Shown here in pieces: positions 26,021-33,836 of a DNA stretch of 64,000 bases. The DNA lies in NCBI GenBank assembly GCA_025927765.1, contig JAICKU010000001.1, forward strand, positions 1 through 64,000, written 5' to 3'. A program made the translations under genes and the position numbers. The stretch is from Burkholderiales bacterium (GTDB lineage: Bacteria > Pseudomonadota > Gammaproteobacteria > Burkholderiales > Casimicrobiaceae). The notes beneath the pieces were generated by a model, which saw only the letters and a program-made list of their open reading frames with translations, ran no database searches and had not been told where the DNA came from. How positions within the stretch are numbered: the first letter of the stretch is position 1; every line of letters begins with the position of its first letter.

Positions 26021-27843
26021 TACCGGTAAATCCACAAGCCCTGCGGGCGGTAGCGGATCAGCAGCAGCAGCAACAGCCCGTACGCGAGGATGCGCACGTC
26101 GTGCAGCGGCCGGAACAGTTCCGGACCGCCGACCAGCACGATGGCGCCGAGGATCGTGCCGGCGATGTTCGACATGCCGCCCAGCACCACCATCGTGAGC
26201 GCGAGCACCGAGATGTCGACGCCGAAGATCTCGGGGTTGAGGTACATGTACTGATGCGCGAGCAGGCTGCCGGCCACGCCCGCGACGAACGCGCCGATCG
26301 CGAACGCGAGCGACTTGTACGAAGCGACCGTCACGCCGCTCGCCTGCGCCGCGACCTCGTCTTCGCGTATCGCGCGCCACGCGCGGCCGAGGTGCGAGCG
26401 CTGCAGCGCGCTCACGACGACGATGGCGATCGCGAGCAGCGCCATCGCAAGCCAGTAGTAATCGCGGGGCGTCACGATCACGAACGAGAACACCGACGGC
26501 GGCGGAATGGCGGTGACGCCGAGCGGACCGTTGGTGATCGACGGCAGGTTGAGGATCGCGGCGGTGACGATGGCGCCGAGGCCGAGCGTGACGATCGCCG
26601 CGTAGTGGCCGCGGAGCTTCAGCACCGGCGAGATGAGCACGGCGGCGCAGATGGCACTCAACAATCCTGCGGCGGGTAGCGCGAGCCAGAACGGCCACGC
26701 CTGGTATTTGACGAGCAGCGCCGACGTGTACGCGCCGATCGCGAAGAAGCCGGCCTGGCCGATCGACATCAGGCCCGCGGTGCCCGCGACGAGCGTGAGC
26801 GACACGCCGAGGATCGCGAAGATCGCGACGATCGTCGCGACGCGCAGCACGTACGCATTCGCGACGAGCGGCAGTACGACGAACGCGAAGGCCACGATGG
26901 CCGCCAGCTGCCAGCGCTTCAGCGTCACCGGCCGCCCGCGGCCGAAGAACGTGCCGGTCATCGGTTCGGTGAACCCTGCGTTGGGCGAGCCGAACAGGCC
27001 GCCGGGGCGCAGCCACAGCACGAGCACGAGCACGCCGAACGCGATCATGCCGCGCGTCGAGCCGCCGAACCACGTGACGCCGTAGCTTTCGATCACGCCG
27101 AGCAGCAGGCCCCCGACGACCGCACCCGGCAGGTTGCCCAAGCCCCCGAGCGTCGCGGCGGCGAAGCCTTCGATGCCCGCAGCGAAGCCCATGCTCGGGT
27201 CGACGTTGCGGTAGTACATGCCGACGAGCACGCCGCCGATGCCTGCGAGCGCCGACGAGATCGCGAACGCCAGCGCTTCCAGTCCGCCGGCGTTCACGCC
27301 CATCTGCAGCGCGGCGTCGCGATCCTGCGCCGTCGCGCGCAACGCGCGGCCGAGGCGCGTGTGCGCGAGGAAGAACCACAGCAGCAGCAGGCTCGTGAGC
27401 GTGACGCCGAGCATCGCGAGATCGGTGACGCTGATGCGGATGTCGCCGAGTTGCCACGCGGCGCGCGGCAGGAGGTTGGGAAAGAGCTGCGTCTCGGGCG
27501 TGAAGATCAGTTGCGACGCGCGGTCGAGGATCAGCGCGACGGCGACCGTCGACAACAGCGGCGCAATGCGCGGCGCGCGCGCGAGGGGGCGCACCGCGAC
27601 GCGCTCGATCACGACGCCGAGCAGCGCGGTGCACACGATCACGCCGAGCATCGCCACCGGCAGCGGCCAGTGCAGCACGGCCGCGAAATACCAGCCGAGC
27701 ATCGCGCCGAACGCGAATACCGACCCGTGCGCGAAATTGACGAGGTCGGCGACGCCGAAGATCAGCGACAGGCCGAGTGCGATCAGCGCATAGGCGTTGC
27801 CGTTGATGAGCCCGGTGACGAGCGGGTCGAGCAGCGACGTCAT
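26020..27843 (-). CDS. fused LivH-LivM permease of a branched-chain amino-acid-type ABC transporter
   Basis: A 607-residue inner-membrane protein that joins two permease subunits. Residues 1-290 are LivH-like (GLINGNAYALIALGLSLIFG and FAHGSVFAFGA near the start). Residues 311-607 are LivM-like (SLTLVAGTAGLMSIGQAGFFAIGAYT and the later ALTMVVLGGMSN). About 16 hydrophobic segments are seen in total, with a short polar joint near 285-310. LivH-LivM fusions are known but less common than separate genes. Together with the fused ATPase this makes a transporter of only three proteins including the binding protein. The substrate is a small hydrophobic or amide-type solute; the exact compound is unknown. 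Confidence 0.95.
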   Translation of the reverse strand: MTSLLDPLVTGLINGNAYALIALGLSLIFGVADLVNFAHGSVFAFGAMLGWYFAAVLHWPLPVAMLGVIVCTALLGVVIERVAVRPLARAPRIAPLLSTVAVALILDRASQLIFTPETQLFPNLLPRAAWQLGDIRISVTDLAMLGVTLTSLLLLWFFLAHTRLGRALRATAQDRDAALQMGVNAGGLEALAFAISSALAGIGGVLVGMYYRNVDPSMGFAAGIEGFAAATLGGLGNLPGAVVGGLLLGVIESYGVTWFGGSTRGMIAFGVLVLVLWLRPGGLFGSPNAGFTEPMTGTFFGRGRPVTLKRWQLAAIVAFAFVVLPLVANAYVLRVATIVAIFAILGVSLTLVAGTAGLMSIGQAGFFAIGAYTSALLVKYQAWPFWLALPAAGLLSAICAAVLISPVLKLRGHYAAIVTLGLGAIVTAAILNLPSITNGPLGVTAIPPPSVFSFVIVTPRDYYWLAMALLAIAIVVVSALQRSHLGRAWRAIREDEVAAQASGVTVASYKSLAFAIGAFVAGVAGSLLAHQYMYLNPEIFGVDISVLALTMVVLGGMSNIAGTILGAIVLVGGPELFRPLHDVRILAYGLLLLLLIRYRPQGLWIYR

Positions 27844-27859
27844 CGGGCCTTGTCGCGAA

Positions 27860-29005
27860 TCACGTGTAGTACGTGAATTTCGAGCCCTTGACCGTGATCA
27901 GCGCTTCGTCGTAGTGCGCGACGCGCCGCTCGCCGTCGAACTTGAACGAGCCGAAGAGCAGGCTCGGGATCGTCTCGCCCGACAGGAAGGCCTTGCGGAT
28001 GCCTTCGCGCGTCGGGCCGCCGTGCTCGGTGCCCCACGCGATGATCTTCACCGCGTCGTACGCGCGCGCGCCGTACTGGTCGGGCTTCTCGCCGTAGCGC
28101 TTCTGGTAGTTCGTGACGAACGTCTGGATCGCCGGACGCGGATCGTCGGGGAAGAACAGCACCGACATCACGGTGCCGTCGACCGCGCTGCCGCCGAGGT
28201 CGAGGAACTTGTTCGAATAGCACGACGTGGCGGCGAGGATGCGGCCCTTGAGGCCCACGTCCTGCGCCTGCTGCAGCAACAGCGCGCCGTCGGTGTAGTA
28301 CGAGAACAGCACGAGCACGTCGGGATTGGCCTGCCGCGCCTTGGCGAGGATCGCGTGGAAATCCTTGTCGGTGAGGAGGTAGTTCTCGAGTGCCGCGACC
28401 TTGCCGCCCAGCGCCTTGTACTGCTCGACGAACACCTTCTGGCTCGTGTCGCCCCAGTCCGACGCCTGATAGAACACCGCGGCATTCCTGCCGTTGAGTT
28501 GCTTCGTGGCGATGTTCGCCATCAGCGCCGCGTCCATCTGCATCGTGGGCGCCGTGCTCCACATGTAGTCGCCGCCCTTGGTGAACTTCGGGTCGGAATT
28601 CGTGAGGCCGAACTGCACGAGCTTGCCGCGCTCGTAGATCGGCGAGGCCGCCATCGACGCGGCGCTCGAGAAATCGCCGAGCTCGGCGATGATCTTCGGG
28701 TCGTCGACGAACTTCTGCGCGACCGGCACCGATTGCTTCGGATCCGATTGCGTATCCTGGTAGATGAGCTGGACGGGACGTCCCTTGATGCCGCCGGCCG
28801 CGTTGATCTCGTCGACGGCCATGTCCATGCCCTTTTTCCACACTGCGCCGTACGCGGCGCGGTCGCCGCTGAACGGACCGGACACGCCGTAGACGATCGG
28901 CTCGCCGGCAGCTTGCGCAAAGCGTGGCGCCGACAGCGCGGCGGCGGTGGCAAGGCCGCCGAGCACGACCCTGCGACGGCCGATGGCGATGCGTTCGTGG
29001 CTCAT
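27860..29005 (-). CDS. periplasmic substrate-binding protein of the Liv-type ABC transporter
   Basis: A 381-residue type I periplasmic binding protein (LivJ/amide-binding fold). A twin-arginine-like signal, GRRRVVLGGLA, occupies residues 9-19 with cleavage expected after AQA near residue 32, so it may be exported folded by the Tat system. The mature protein begins EPIVYGVSGPFSGDRA, typical of Peripla_BP_6 proteins. The strong ribosome-binding site AGAGGAGA precedes the start. It lies 16 bases upstream of the permease gene, so it is the first transport gene of the operon. Its start overlaps the stop of the DUF6356 gene. Confidence 0.94.
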   Translation of the reverse strand: MSHERIAIGRRRVVLGGLATAAALSAPRFAQAAGEPIVYGVSGPFSGDRAAYGAVWKKGMDMAVDEINAAGGIKGRPVQLIYQDTQSDPKQSVPVAQKFVDDPKIIAELGDFSSAASMAASPIYERGKLVQFGLTNSDPKFTKGGDYMWSTAPTMQMDAALMANIATKQLNGRNAAVFYQASDWGDTSQKVFVEQYKALGGKVAALENYLLTDKDFHAILAKARQANPDVLVLFSYYTDGALLLQQAQDVGLKGRILAATSCYSNKFLDLGGSAVDGTVMSVLFFPDDPRPAIQTFVTNYQKRYGEKPDQYGARAYDAVKIIAWGTEHGGPTREGIRKAFLSGETIPSLLFGSFKFDGERRVAHYDEALITVKGSKFTYYT

Positions 29006-29334
29006 GATGCGGTTCTCCTCTGGGTCGAAGCCGGGGGCTGGTGCGATGCGGGGTGCACATTATCGCTTTCGCCGCCGGTCCGGGAGGCGTTGCGCTTGCG
29101 ATCGACGACCATGCGCTCGTGCAGGCGCGCGATCGTCCGGCTCGCGGTCGTGACGCACAGGAACGGAAGGAGCGCGTGCAACAGGCAGGCGACGCCGCCG
29201 ACGACCATCGCCGCCGAAAAGGACGTTGCGGTGCGGAAATGCTCGCCGTAGGTTTCTCCGACACTTGCCGGATGCTCGGTAAACAGTGCTGCGATCTTCA
29301 CGGGATCCTCCACGATGTCGACCGTATCGATCAT
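29002..29334 (-). CDS. DUF6356-like small membrane protein heading the transporter operon
   Basis: A 110-residue protein. Residues 14-25 (IAALFTEHPASV) and the segment HALLPFLCVTTASRTIARLHERM match my recollection of the DUF6356 family. One or two hydrophobic segments lie at about 35-60. Its function is unknown. ATG at 29334 is preferred; an in-frame ATG at 29409 would add 25 residues that look unlike the family. The stop overlaps the binding-protein start (ATGA), so it is the first gene of the Liv operon. The C-terminal 35 residues are polar and probably disordered. Confidence 0.7.
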   Translation of the reverse strand: MIDTVDIVEDPVKIAALFTEHPASVGETYGEHFRTATSFSAAMVVGGVACLLHALLPFLCVTTASRTIARLHERMVVDRKRNASRTGGESDNVHPASHQPPASTQRRTAS

Positions 29335-29362
29335 AGGGAAGCGTGCGATCAACTTTGTGTGG

Positions 29363-29399
29363 TTTTTTGTCGCAAGGGCGCGCCTGCATCGAGAAAAAA
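29363..29399. promoter_or_regulatory. AT-rich divergent control region with imperfect inverted repeat
   Basis: TTTTTTGTCG (29363-29372) and CGAGAAAAAA (29390-29399) form a 9-of-10 inverted repeat. It lies in the 101-base gap between the DUF6356/Liv operon and the divergent Lrp/AsnC gene. The tracts are striking in this GC-rich genome. Binding by the adjacent regulator is a reasonable guess. Confidence 0.4.
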
Positions 29400-29435
29400 T
29401 TGCGTGCACAGCGCCAGTGATGAAAAAATGATCGA

Positions 29436-29897
29436 ATGAACGCCGTGGACCGCCGAATCGTCGACCTGCTGCAGCAGGATGCGACGCAGTCGATCGCCGA
29501 CATCGCCGAGCGCGTGCACCTGTCGACGGCGGCCTGCTGGCGGCGCGTGCAGAAGCTGAAGGACGACGGCGTGATCCGCCGCCACGTCGCGCTGTGCGAC
29601 CCCCACAAGCTGAACGTCGGCGTGACGGTGTTCGTGATGGTGCGCACGAGCCAGCACAACCCGGCGTGGCTCGAGCGCTTCGCGAGCGGCGTGTCTCAGA
29701 TCGCCGAGGTGGTGGAGTTCTACCGGATGAGCGGCGAGATCGACTACATGCTGCGCGTGGTCGTGCCCGACATCCAGGGCTACGACCGCGTGTACAAGAA
29801 GCTGATCGGGATCGCCGAGCTCGCCGACGTGAGTTCGAGCTTCGCGATGGAGCAGATCAAGTACACGACGGCGCTGCCGCTCGACTACGCCGAATGA
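29436..29897 (+). CDS. Lrp/AsnC family transcriptional regulator
   Basis: A 153-residue regulator. The N-terminal helix-turn-helix is at about 5-55 (IVDLLQQDATQSIADIAERV, then LSTAACWRRVQKL). The ligand-binding RAM domain is at about 65-145, with VEFYRMSGEIDYML. These proteins form octamers and respond to amino acids. Because it is divergent from the Liv-type operon across an AT-rich gap, it probably controls that operon and itself according to the imported solute. Repeat R5 begins about six bases after its stop codon. Confidence 0.93.
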   Translation: MNAVDRRIVDLLQQDATQSIADIAERVHLSTAACWRRVQKLKDDGVIRRHVALCDPHKLNVGVTVFVMVRTSQHNPAWLERFASGVSQIAEVVEFYRMSGEIDYMLRVVVPDIQGYDRVYKKLIGIAELADVSSSFAMEQIKYTTALPLDYAE

Positions 29898-29902
29898 CGG
29901 GC

Positions 29903-29991
29903 CAGGAAATGCGGAAATGCGGGTCAGAGATGGATTTCGCTGCGCGAAATCCATCTCTGACCCGCATTTCCGTGCCGACCCGCATTTCCTG
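29903..29991. repeat. palindromic GGGTCAGA-type element, copy R5, perfect 28-bp hairpin
   Basis: The arms at 29913-29940 and 29944-29971 are exact inverted complements over 28 bases around a 3-base loop. The left arm begins GGAAATGCGGGTCAGAGATG. A further outer pair, CAGGAAATGCGG and CCGCATTTCCTG, nests around it. It fills the convergent gap between the Lrp gene and the pteridine reductase gene and could also act as a bidirectional terminator. Confidence 0.95.
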
Positions 29992-29997
29992 ACCGTG

Positions 29998-30735
29998 TCA
30001 CATCGCGATATGCCGGCCGCCGTCGACGTTCAGCGTTTCCCCGGTGACGTAGGGCGCGTCGGCGAGCAGGTACAGCACCGCCTTGGCGACGTCGTCGGGC
30101 GAGCCTTCGCGGCGCAGCGGCGTGTGCGAGATGATGCGCTGGCGCGCGAGCTCGTCGAACACTTCCTCGTCGGGCCACAGGATCGGCCCCGGCGCTACCG
30201 CGTTGACACGCACGTCGGGTGCCAACTCGCGCGCGAGCGAACGCGTGAGGCCGACGAGGCCCGCCTTCGCGATGGAATAGACGACGTAGCTCTTGAGCGG
30301 ACGCTCGGCGTGGATGTCGGTGATGTTGACGATGGCGCCCTGCGTCTTGCGCAGCGCGGGGGTCGCGGCCTGCGACAGAAAGAGCGGCGCTTCGAGGTTG
30401 GTGCCGATCAGGTTGTTCCAGTCGTCGACGCCGATGTTGCCGATCGTCGTGGGATAGAACGTCGACGCGTTGTTGACGAGGCCATCCAAACGTCCGAAGG
30501 TTTGCACCGTCTGCTCGACGATCGAGGGCAGCTTGCCGACGTCGAGGAGATCGGCCTGGATCAACGCGACGGACTTGGCGCGAACGTGATTGAGTTCCGC
30601 CTGCAGCAGCCGCGCTTCGCCGGCCGACGCGCGGAAGTGCAGCATGATCGACGCGCCCGCGCGATGGAGCCGCCGGCATATCGTGGCGCCCACGCGCTTG
30701 GCGCCGCCGGTGATCAGTACGACCTTGCCTTCCAA
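29998..30735 (-). CDS. SDR family pteridine/dihydromonapterin reductase
   Basis: A 245-residue classical SDR. The cofactor motif GGAKRVGATICRRLH, with Arg after the glycine region, is typical of NADPH-dependent pteridine reductases (PTR1/FolM type). LVNNAS, the catalytic Tyr and Lys in VYSIAKAG, and VAPGPILWPD follow. It reduces dihydropteridines or dihydrofolate. The TTG start at 30735 gives the normal N-terminus MEGKVVLITGG; an upstream ATG at 30798 would add 21 atypical residues. It is divergent from the MidA gene, an arrangement I recall from other betaproteobacteria. Confidence 0.88.
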   Translation of the reverse strand: MEGKVVLITGGAKRVGATICRRLHRAGASIMLHFRASAGEARLLQAELNHVRAKSVALIQADLLDVGKLPSIVEQTVQTFGRLDGLVNNASTFYPTTIGNIGVDDWNNLIGTNLEAPLFLSQAATPALRKTQGAIVNITDIHAERPLKSYVVYSIAKAGLVGLTRSLARELAPDVRVNAVAPGPILWPDEEVFDELARQRIISHTPLRREGSPDDVAKAVLYLLADAPYVTGETLNVDGGRHIAM

Positions 30736-30836
30736 GCCGCGCCCTGCCTGCCAATGAGTCCGAGGCAATCTAGCACAGTCGCACAGGACGTGCTGCATGC
30801 GGAGCCGCGGCGCCACGCCCGACGCGGCCCCAGGAC

Positions 30837-31991
30837 ATGATGGCGCCGGAATTGCCGCTTCCCGATGACGATGCCCGTGCGCAGAGCGCACGCGTCGCCG
30901 CATACGTCCATGCCGAGATCGCGCGCGCCGGTGGCTTCATCCCGTTCGCGCAGTACATGGAACTCGTGCTGTACGCGCCCGGCCTCGGTTATTACGTGGG
31001 CGGCGCCACGAAGCTCGGCGACGCCGGCGACTTCGTCACCGCGCCGGAGTTGACGCCGCTCTACGGCGCGGCGCTCGCGCAGCAGCTCGATGCCGTGCTC
31101 GCCGGATCGGGCGAACGCACGATCCTCGAACTTGGCGCCGGCAGCGGCGCGCTCGCGGCGTCGCTGTTGAACGCGCTGGCCGCCCGGGGGCGCCTGCCCT
31201 TGCGCTACCTGATCCTCGAGCCAAGTCCGCAGCTTCGTGCGCGGCAGCAGGCGACGCTCGAAGCGCGTGCCACCGCGGTGGGCGCGCGCATCGAATGGCT
31301 CGACCGGCTGCCCGACACGATCGACGGTGCCGTCGTGATGAACGAGGTGCTCGACGCGATTCCGCCGCACGTCGTCGTGCGACGAAGCGGCGCATGGTTC
31401 GAGCGCGGCGTCAGCGTCGTCCACGAGCGATTCGCGTGGGCCGAGCGCCCGCTCGACGATGCGCACGTGAAGGCGCTGGCGAGCACGCGCTTCCCGGAAG
31501 CGGACGACTACACGAGCGAAGTGAATCCCGCAGCCGAAGCACTCGTCGCCACGCTCGGCCGGCGACTGAACGCAGGCGCACTCCTGATCGTCGATTACGG
31601 CTTCCCGCGCCGCGAGTACTTTCACGCGCAACGAACACGCGGCACGCTCGTCGGCCATTATCGTCACCACGTGCACGACGATCCGTTCCTGTGGCCGGGA
31701 CTGTCCGACCTCACCGCGCACATCGATTTCACCGCGATCGCGGAAGCCGGCGAACGCGCGGGCTTGCACGTTGCCGGCTTCGCCACGAAAGCGTCGTTCC
31801 TGCTCGGTTGCGGCATCCTCGATCGGCTGCGCGACGTCGGCCCGCCGGACTCCGCCGATTACATTCGCGCCGCGGCTGCGGTGCAGAAACTCGTGTCACC
31901 CGCCGAGATGGGCGAACTCTTCAAGGTGCTGCTGCTCGCGCGCGGCGACGTGCCGTTCCTCGCTGTCGCCGACATGACACATCGGCTGTAG
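30837..31991 (+). CDS. SAM-dependent methyltransferase of the MidA/NDUFAF7 family
   Basis: A 384-residue class I methyltransferase (formerly DUF185). Landmarks are FIPFAQYMELVLYAPGLGYY near the N-terminus, the SAM loop ILELGAGSGALA, VVMNEVLDAIP, and LIVDYGFPRREYFH. The mitochondrial relative NDUFAF7 methylates an arginine of complex I, so a role in respiratory complex assembly is possible here. It is divergent from the pteridine reductase gene and ends 7 bases from the convergent cupredoxin gene. Confidence 0.92.
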   Translation: MMAPELPLPDDDARAQSARVAAYVHAEIARAGGFIPFAQYMELVLYAPGLGYYVGGATKLGDAGDFVTAPELTPLYGAALAQQLDAVLAGSGERTILELGAGSGALAASLLNALAARGRLPLRYLILEPSPQLRARQQATLEARATAVGARIEWLDRLPDTIDGAVVMNEVLDAIPPHVVVRRSGAWFERGVSVVHERFAWAERPLDDAHVKALASTRFPEADDYTSEVNPAAEALVATLGRRLNAGALLIVDYGFPRREYFHAQRTRGTLVGHYRHHVHDDPFLWPGLSDLTAHIDFTAIAEAGERAGLHVAGFATKASFLLGCGILDRLRDVGPPDSADYIRAAAAVQKLVSPAEMGELFKVLLLARGDVPFLAVADMTHRL

Positions 31992-31998
31992 CCGCCGA

Positions 31999-32397
31999 TC
32001 ACTCGACGACGACTGTGCCCTTCATGATCGTGTGGAACGTGCAGAGGTAGTCGAAGCGGCCTGGCTTCCTCGCCACCCAGCGATAGGTCGCCCCGGCCGC
32101 GATGCTGCCCGAATCGAAGCCGCCGGACGTCGACGTCGCGGTGTGCGGCACGGGATCGTCGTTGCGCCACTCGATCGTGTCGCCGGCCTTGACCGTCACG
32201 ACCGGCGGCTTGAACGCGAAGCCGTCGATCGTGACGACGTGGGTCTGCGAGCGCGGCCGCGACGATTGGGCAGCGGAAGCCTGCGGCACAAACAGAGGAT
32301 CGGAACCCACTTTCGTTGGGAAGGCCGCAACGGAACCGGGGTCCGACCCAAGCGCCAGCGCGAGCGCCAGCACCCAGGCGATGCGCCCGCGTGTCAC
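31999..32397 (-). CDS. secreted cupredoxin (plastocyanin/amicyanin-like) with repeat-derived leader
   Basis: A 132-residue exported protein. The C-terminal 85 residues are a cupredoxin domain with the copper ligands visible: His in PVPHTATS, then Cys, His and Met in CTFHTIMKG. It should carry electrons or bind copper in the periplasm. The N-terminus has a hydrophobic signal (AWVLALALALG), but between it and the mature domain are about 27 residues encoded by repeat R6 (GSDPGSV and VGSDPLF). Start is GTG. It lies one base after the DUF4142 stop, in an operon with an ECF sigma factor. Confidence 0.88.
   Translation of the reverse strand: MTRGRIAWVLALALALGSDPGSVAAFPTKVGSDPLFVPQASAAQSSRPRSQTHVVTIDGFAFKPPVVTVKAGDTIEWRNDDPVPHTATSTSGGFDSGSIAAGATYRWVARKPGRFDYLCTFHTIMKGTVVVE
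32294..32349. repeat. GGGTCGGA-type element, copy R6, inside the cupredoxin leader
   Basis: Read in the gene direction it starts GGGTCGGACCCCGGTTCCG and ends CGAAAGTGGGTTCCGATCC. The two halves show the same core and the CGAAAGT string of the other copies, although pairing is imperfect. It is translated in frame into the GSDP-type peptides of the leader. Confidence 0.65.
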
Positions 32398-32398
32398 C

Positions 32399-32920
32399 TC
32401 ACTTCCCGTATTCCGACTGCAGTTTCTTCGCGTGATCGAGGTGCGCGACGAACGCCGGCCGCACCTTGACGAGCAGCGCCTTGAGTTCTGCGTTGTGCGC
32501 GCTCGGGATCAGCGTGTTGTCCATCGCGTCGATCACCTGCTGGTGATAGACGACTTCGTGGTCGATGTACGCCTTGTCGAAGGCGTCGCCCTTCAGCGTC
32601 TTCAGGTGCGCGACGTTTTCCTGCCCGCCCTTCTTGAGACTTTCGGCCGTCGGGTTGTCCTCGGGCTTCACGCCGAGCTTCTTCACGAGGTCCTTGGCCG
32701 ATTTGTTCACGCCCGTGTGGTCGGTGACCATCATCTTGCCGAACGCTTTCACGTCCTTGTGCGTCGCCTTCGACTCGGCGAGCTTGCCCGCGTCGATGTC
32801 GACCTGGTTCGCGGTGACGACGATCGCGGCGATCTGCGCGTCGTTGGGGCCGCCCTGCGCGTGGGCAGCGATCGAGGCGGCAAAAAAGGCGGCCGCCAGC
32901 GCCAGAGGCACTGTCTTCAT
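32399..32920 (-). CDS. DUF4142 (ferritin-like) secreted protein
   Basis: A 173-residue exported protein. A signal peptide (KTVPLALAAAFFAASIAAHA) is followed by a helical DUF4142 domain with the recurrent pattern AGKLAESKATHKDVKAFGKMMVTDH. It carries further histidines in YIDHEVVYHQQVIDAM. The fold is predicted to be a ferritin-like four-helix bundle; the function is unknown, and a stress or metal role is assumed from context. AGGAGATCACC precedes the start. It sits between the sigma factor (47 bases upstream) and the cupredoxin. Confidence 0.9.
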   Translation of the reverse strand: MKTVPLALAAAFFAASIAAHAQGGPNDAQIAAIVVTANQVDIDAGKLAESKATHKDVKAFGKMMVTDHTGVNKSAKDLVKKLGVKPEDNPTAESLKKGGQENVAHLKTLKGDAFDKAYIDHEVVYHQQVIDAMDNTLIPSAHNAELKALLVKVRPAFVAHLDHAKKLQSEYGK

Positions 32921-32967
32921 GGTGATCTCCTATGCGAGTGGGAACTGCGGTTCGACTTACGTGGATG

Positions 32968-33669
32968 TCAGCCGCTTGGATGCATGGCACCGATGCGCAC
33001 GAGCACGTGCGCGACGATGCGGTCGCAGCGTTCGCCGTCGAAGCCGAACACGTCCTGCGTGGCGACGTCGAGTTCTTCGGCGAGCGCCTCGCGTAATCGT
33101 GCCTTGGCCCGGAACAGCCGGCTTCGCACGGTCGGCTCCGGAATGCCGAGCGCGACGGCCGTTTCCTCGACCGTCAGGTCCTCGACTTCACGCAGCATGA
33201 AGACGGTGCGGTAGCCGTCGGGCAGTTCGTCGATCTTGCGTTCGATCAGCCGCCGCAACTCGTCGCGCAGCATCGTCTTCTCCGGCATGGGCGCGAGCGA
33301 CTCGGGCACGAAATTGGTCTCGTCGCGCTCCTCGGGGGGATCGTCGAAGAGCACGACGACCTGCTCGCGCCGGGACCGCCGCAGCGCCTGCAGCGCCTGG
33401 TTCACGACGATCCGGGTGAGCCAGGTGGAAAGCTGCGCGTCGCCGCGAAACTCGGCCAGGTGATGGAACGCTGCGATGTAGCCCTCCTGCACGGCGTCCT
33501 CGGCCGCCGCGTCGTCCTTGAGGATGGCGCGGGCGGTCCGGTAGAGGCGGCGGTTGTAGCGCCGCATCAAAACGGCGAAGGCGGCGGTGTCGCCCTGTTG
33601 AACGGCGAAGACGAGCGTGGCGTCGTCGGCGCTTTCGAGCGGCTTGGTGCGCGCGGTCATGGCAGGCAT
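32968..33669 (-). CDS. ECF RNA polymerase sigma factor (RpoE-like)
   Basis: A 233-residue ECF sigma factor. The sigma-2 region is about 18-95 (LMRRYNRRLYRTARAILKDDAAAEDAVQEGYIAAF). The sigma-4 helix-turn-helix is about 155-205 (LPDGYRTVFMLREVEDLTVEETAVALGIPEPTVRSRL). An acidic linker lies between. It likely controls the DUF4142-cupredoxin genes downstream in the same operon. No membrane anti-sigma factor is next to it, unlike most RpoE-type systems. The first ATG at 33669 is used; a second ATG at 33660 is possible. Repeat R7 lies upstream. Confidence 0.92.
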   Translation of the reverse strand: MPAMTARTKPLESADDATLVFAVQQGDTAAFAVLMRRYNRRLYRTARAILKDDAAAEDAVQEGYIAAFHHLAEFRGDAQLSTWLTRIVVNQALQALRRSRREQVVVLFDDPPEERDETNFVPESLAPMPEKTMLRDELRRLIERKIDELPDGYRTVFMLREVEDLTVEETAVALGIPEPTVRSRLFRAKARLREALAEELDVATQDVFGFDGERCDRIVAHVLVRIGAMHPSG

Positions 33670-33699
33670 CTTCTATACGCTGCCCATTCGATGCAAGTT

Positions 33700-33715
33700 G
33701 GAACGACGGCGTTCC
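33700..33715. promoter_or_regulatory. small palindrome upstream of the ECF sigma gene
   Basis: GGAACG and CGTTCC are exact inverted complements separated by ACGG, 31 bases upstream of the sigma factor start. GGAAC resembles the -35 box used by RpoE-type sigma factors, so it may be part of an autoregulated promoter. Confidence 0.3.
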
Positions 33716-33721
33716 CGGCGA

Positions 33722-33836
33722 GAAATTGGGGTCAGGAGATCAGGGTCAGACTCCAATTGCCGGTCGTGTCGCGAGGCGCGGTCATTGGACCCCGACCCCA
33801 ATTTCCGGCCGAAAATGAGGGTACGACCCGGCTCTT
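33722..33836. repeat. palindromic GGGGTCAG-type element, copy R7
   Basis: The left arm has GAAATTGGGGTCAGG and AGGGTCAGACTCCAATTG. The right arm has CATTGGACCCC and GACCCCAATTTCCGGCC. A third partial unit, AAAATGAGGGTACGACCC, runs up to the stop codon of the antiporter gene. The arms match one another in the ATTGGGGTC string, which is absent from other copies. Confidence 0.85.

Noticed and set aside
24350-27634. A single 1094-codon protein joining LivM region and ATPases
   Set aside because: The first half of this frame is out of frame with the permease, which is coded at 26020-27843. Only the part from 26020 downward is the fused ATPase.
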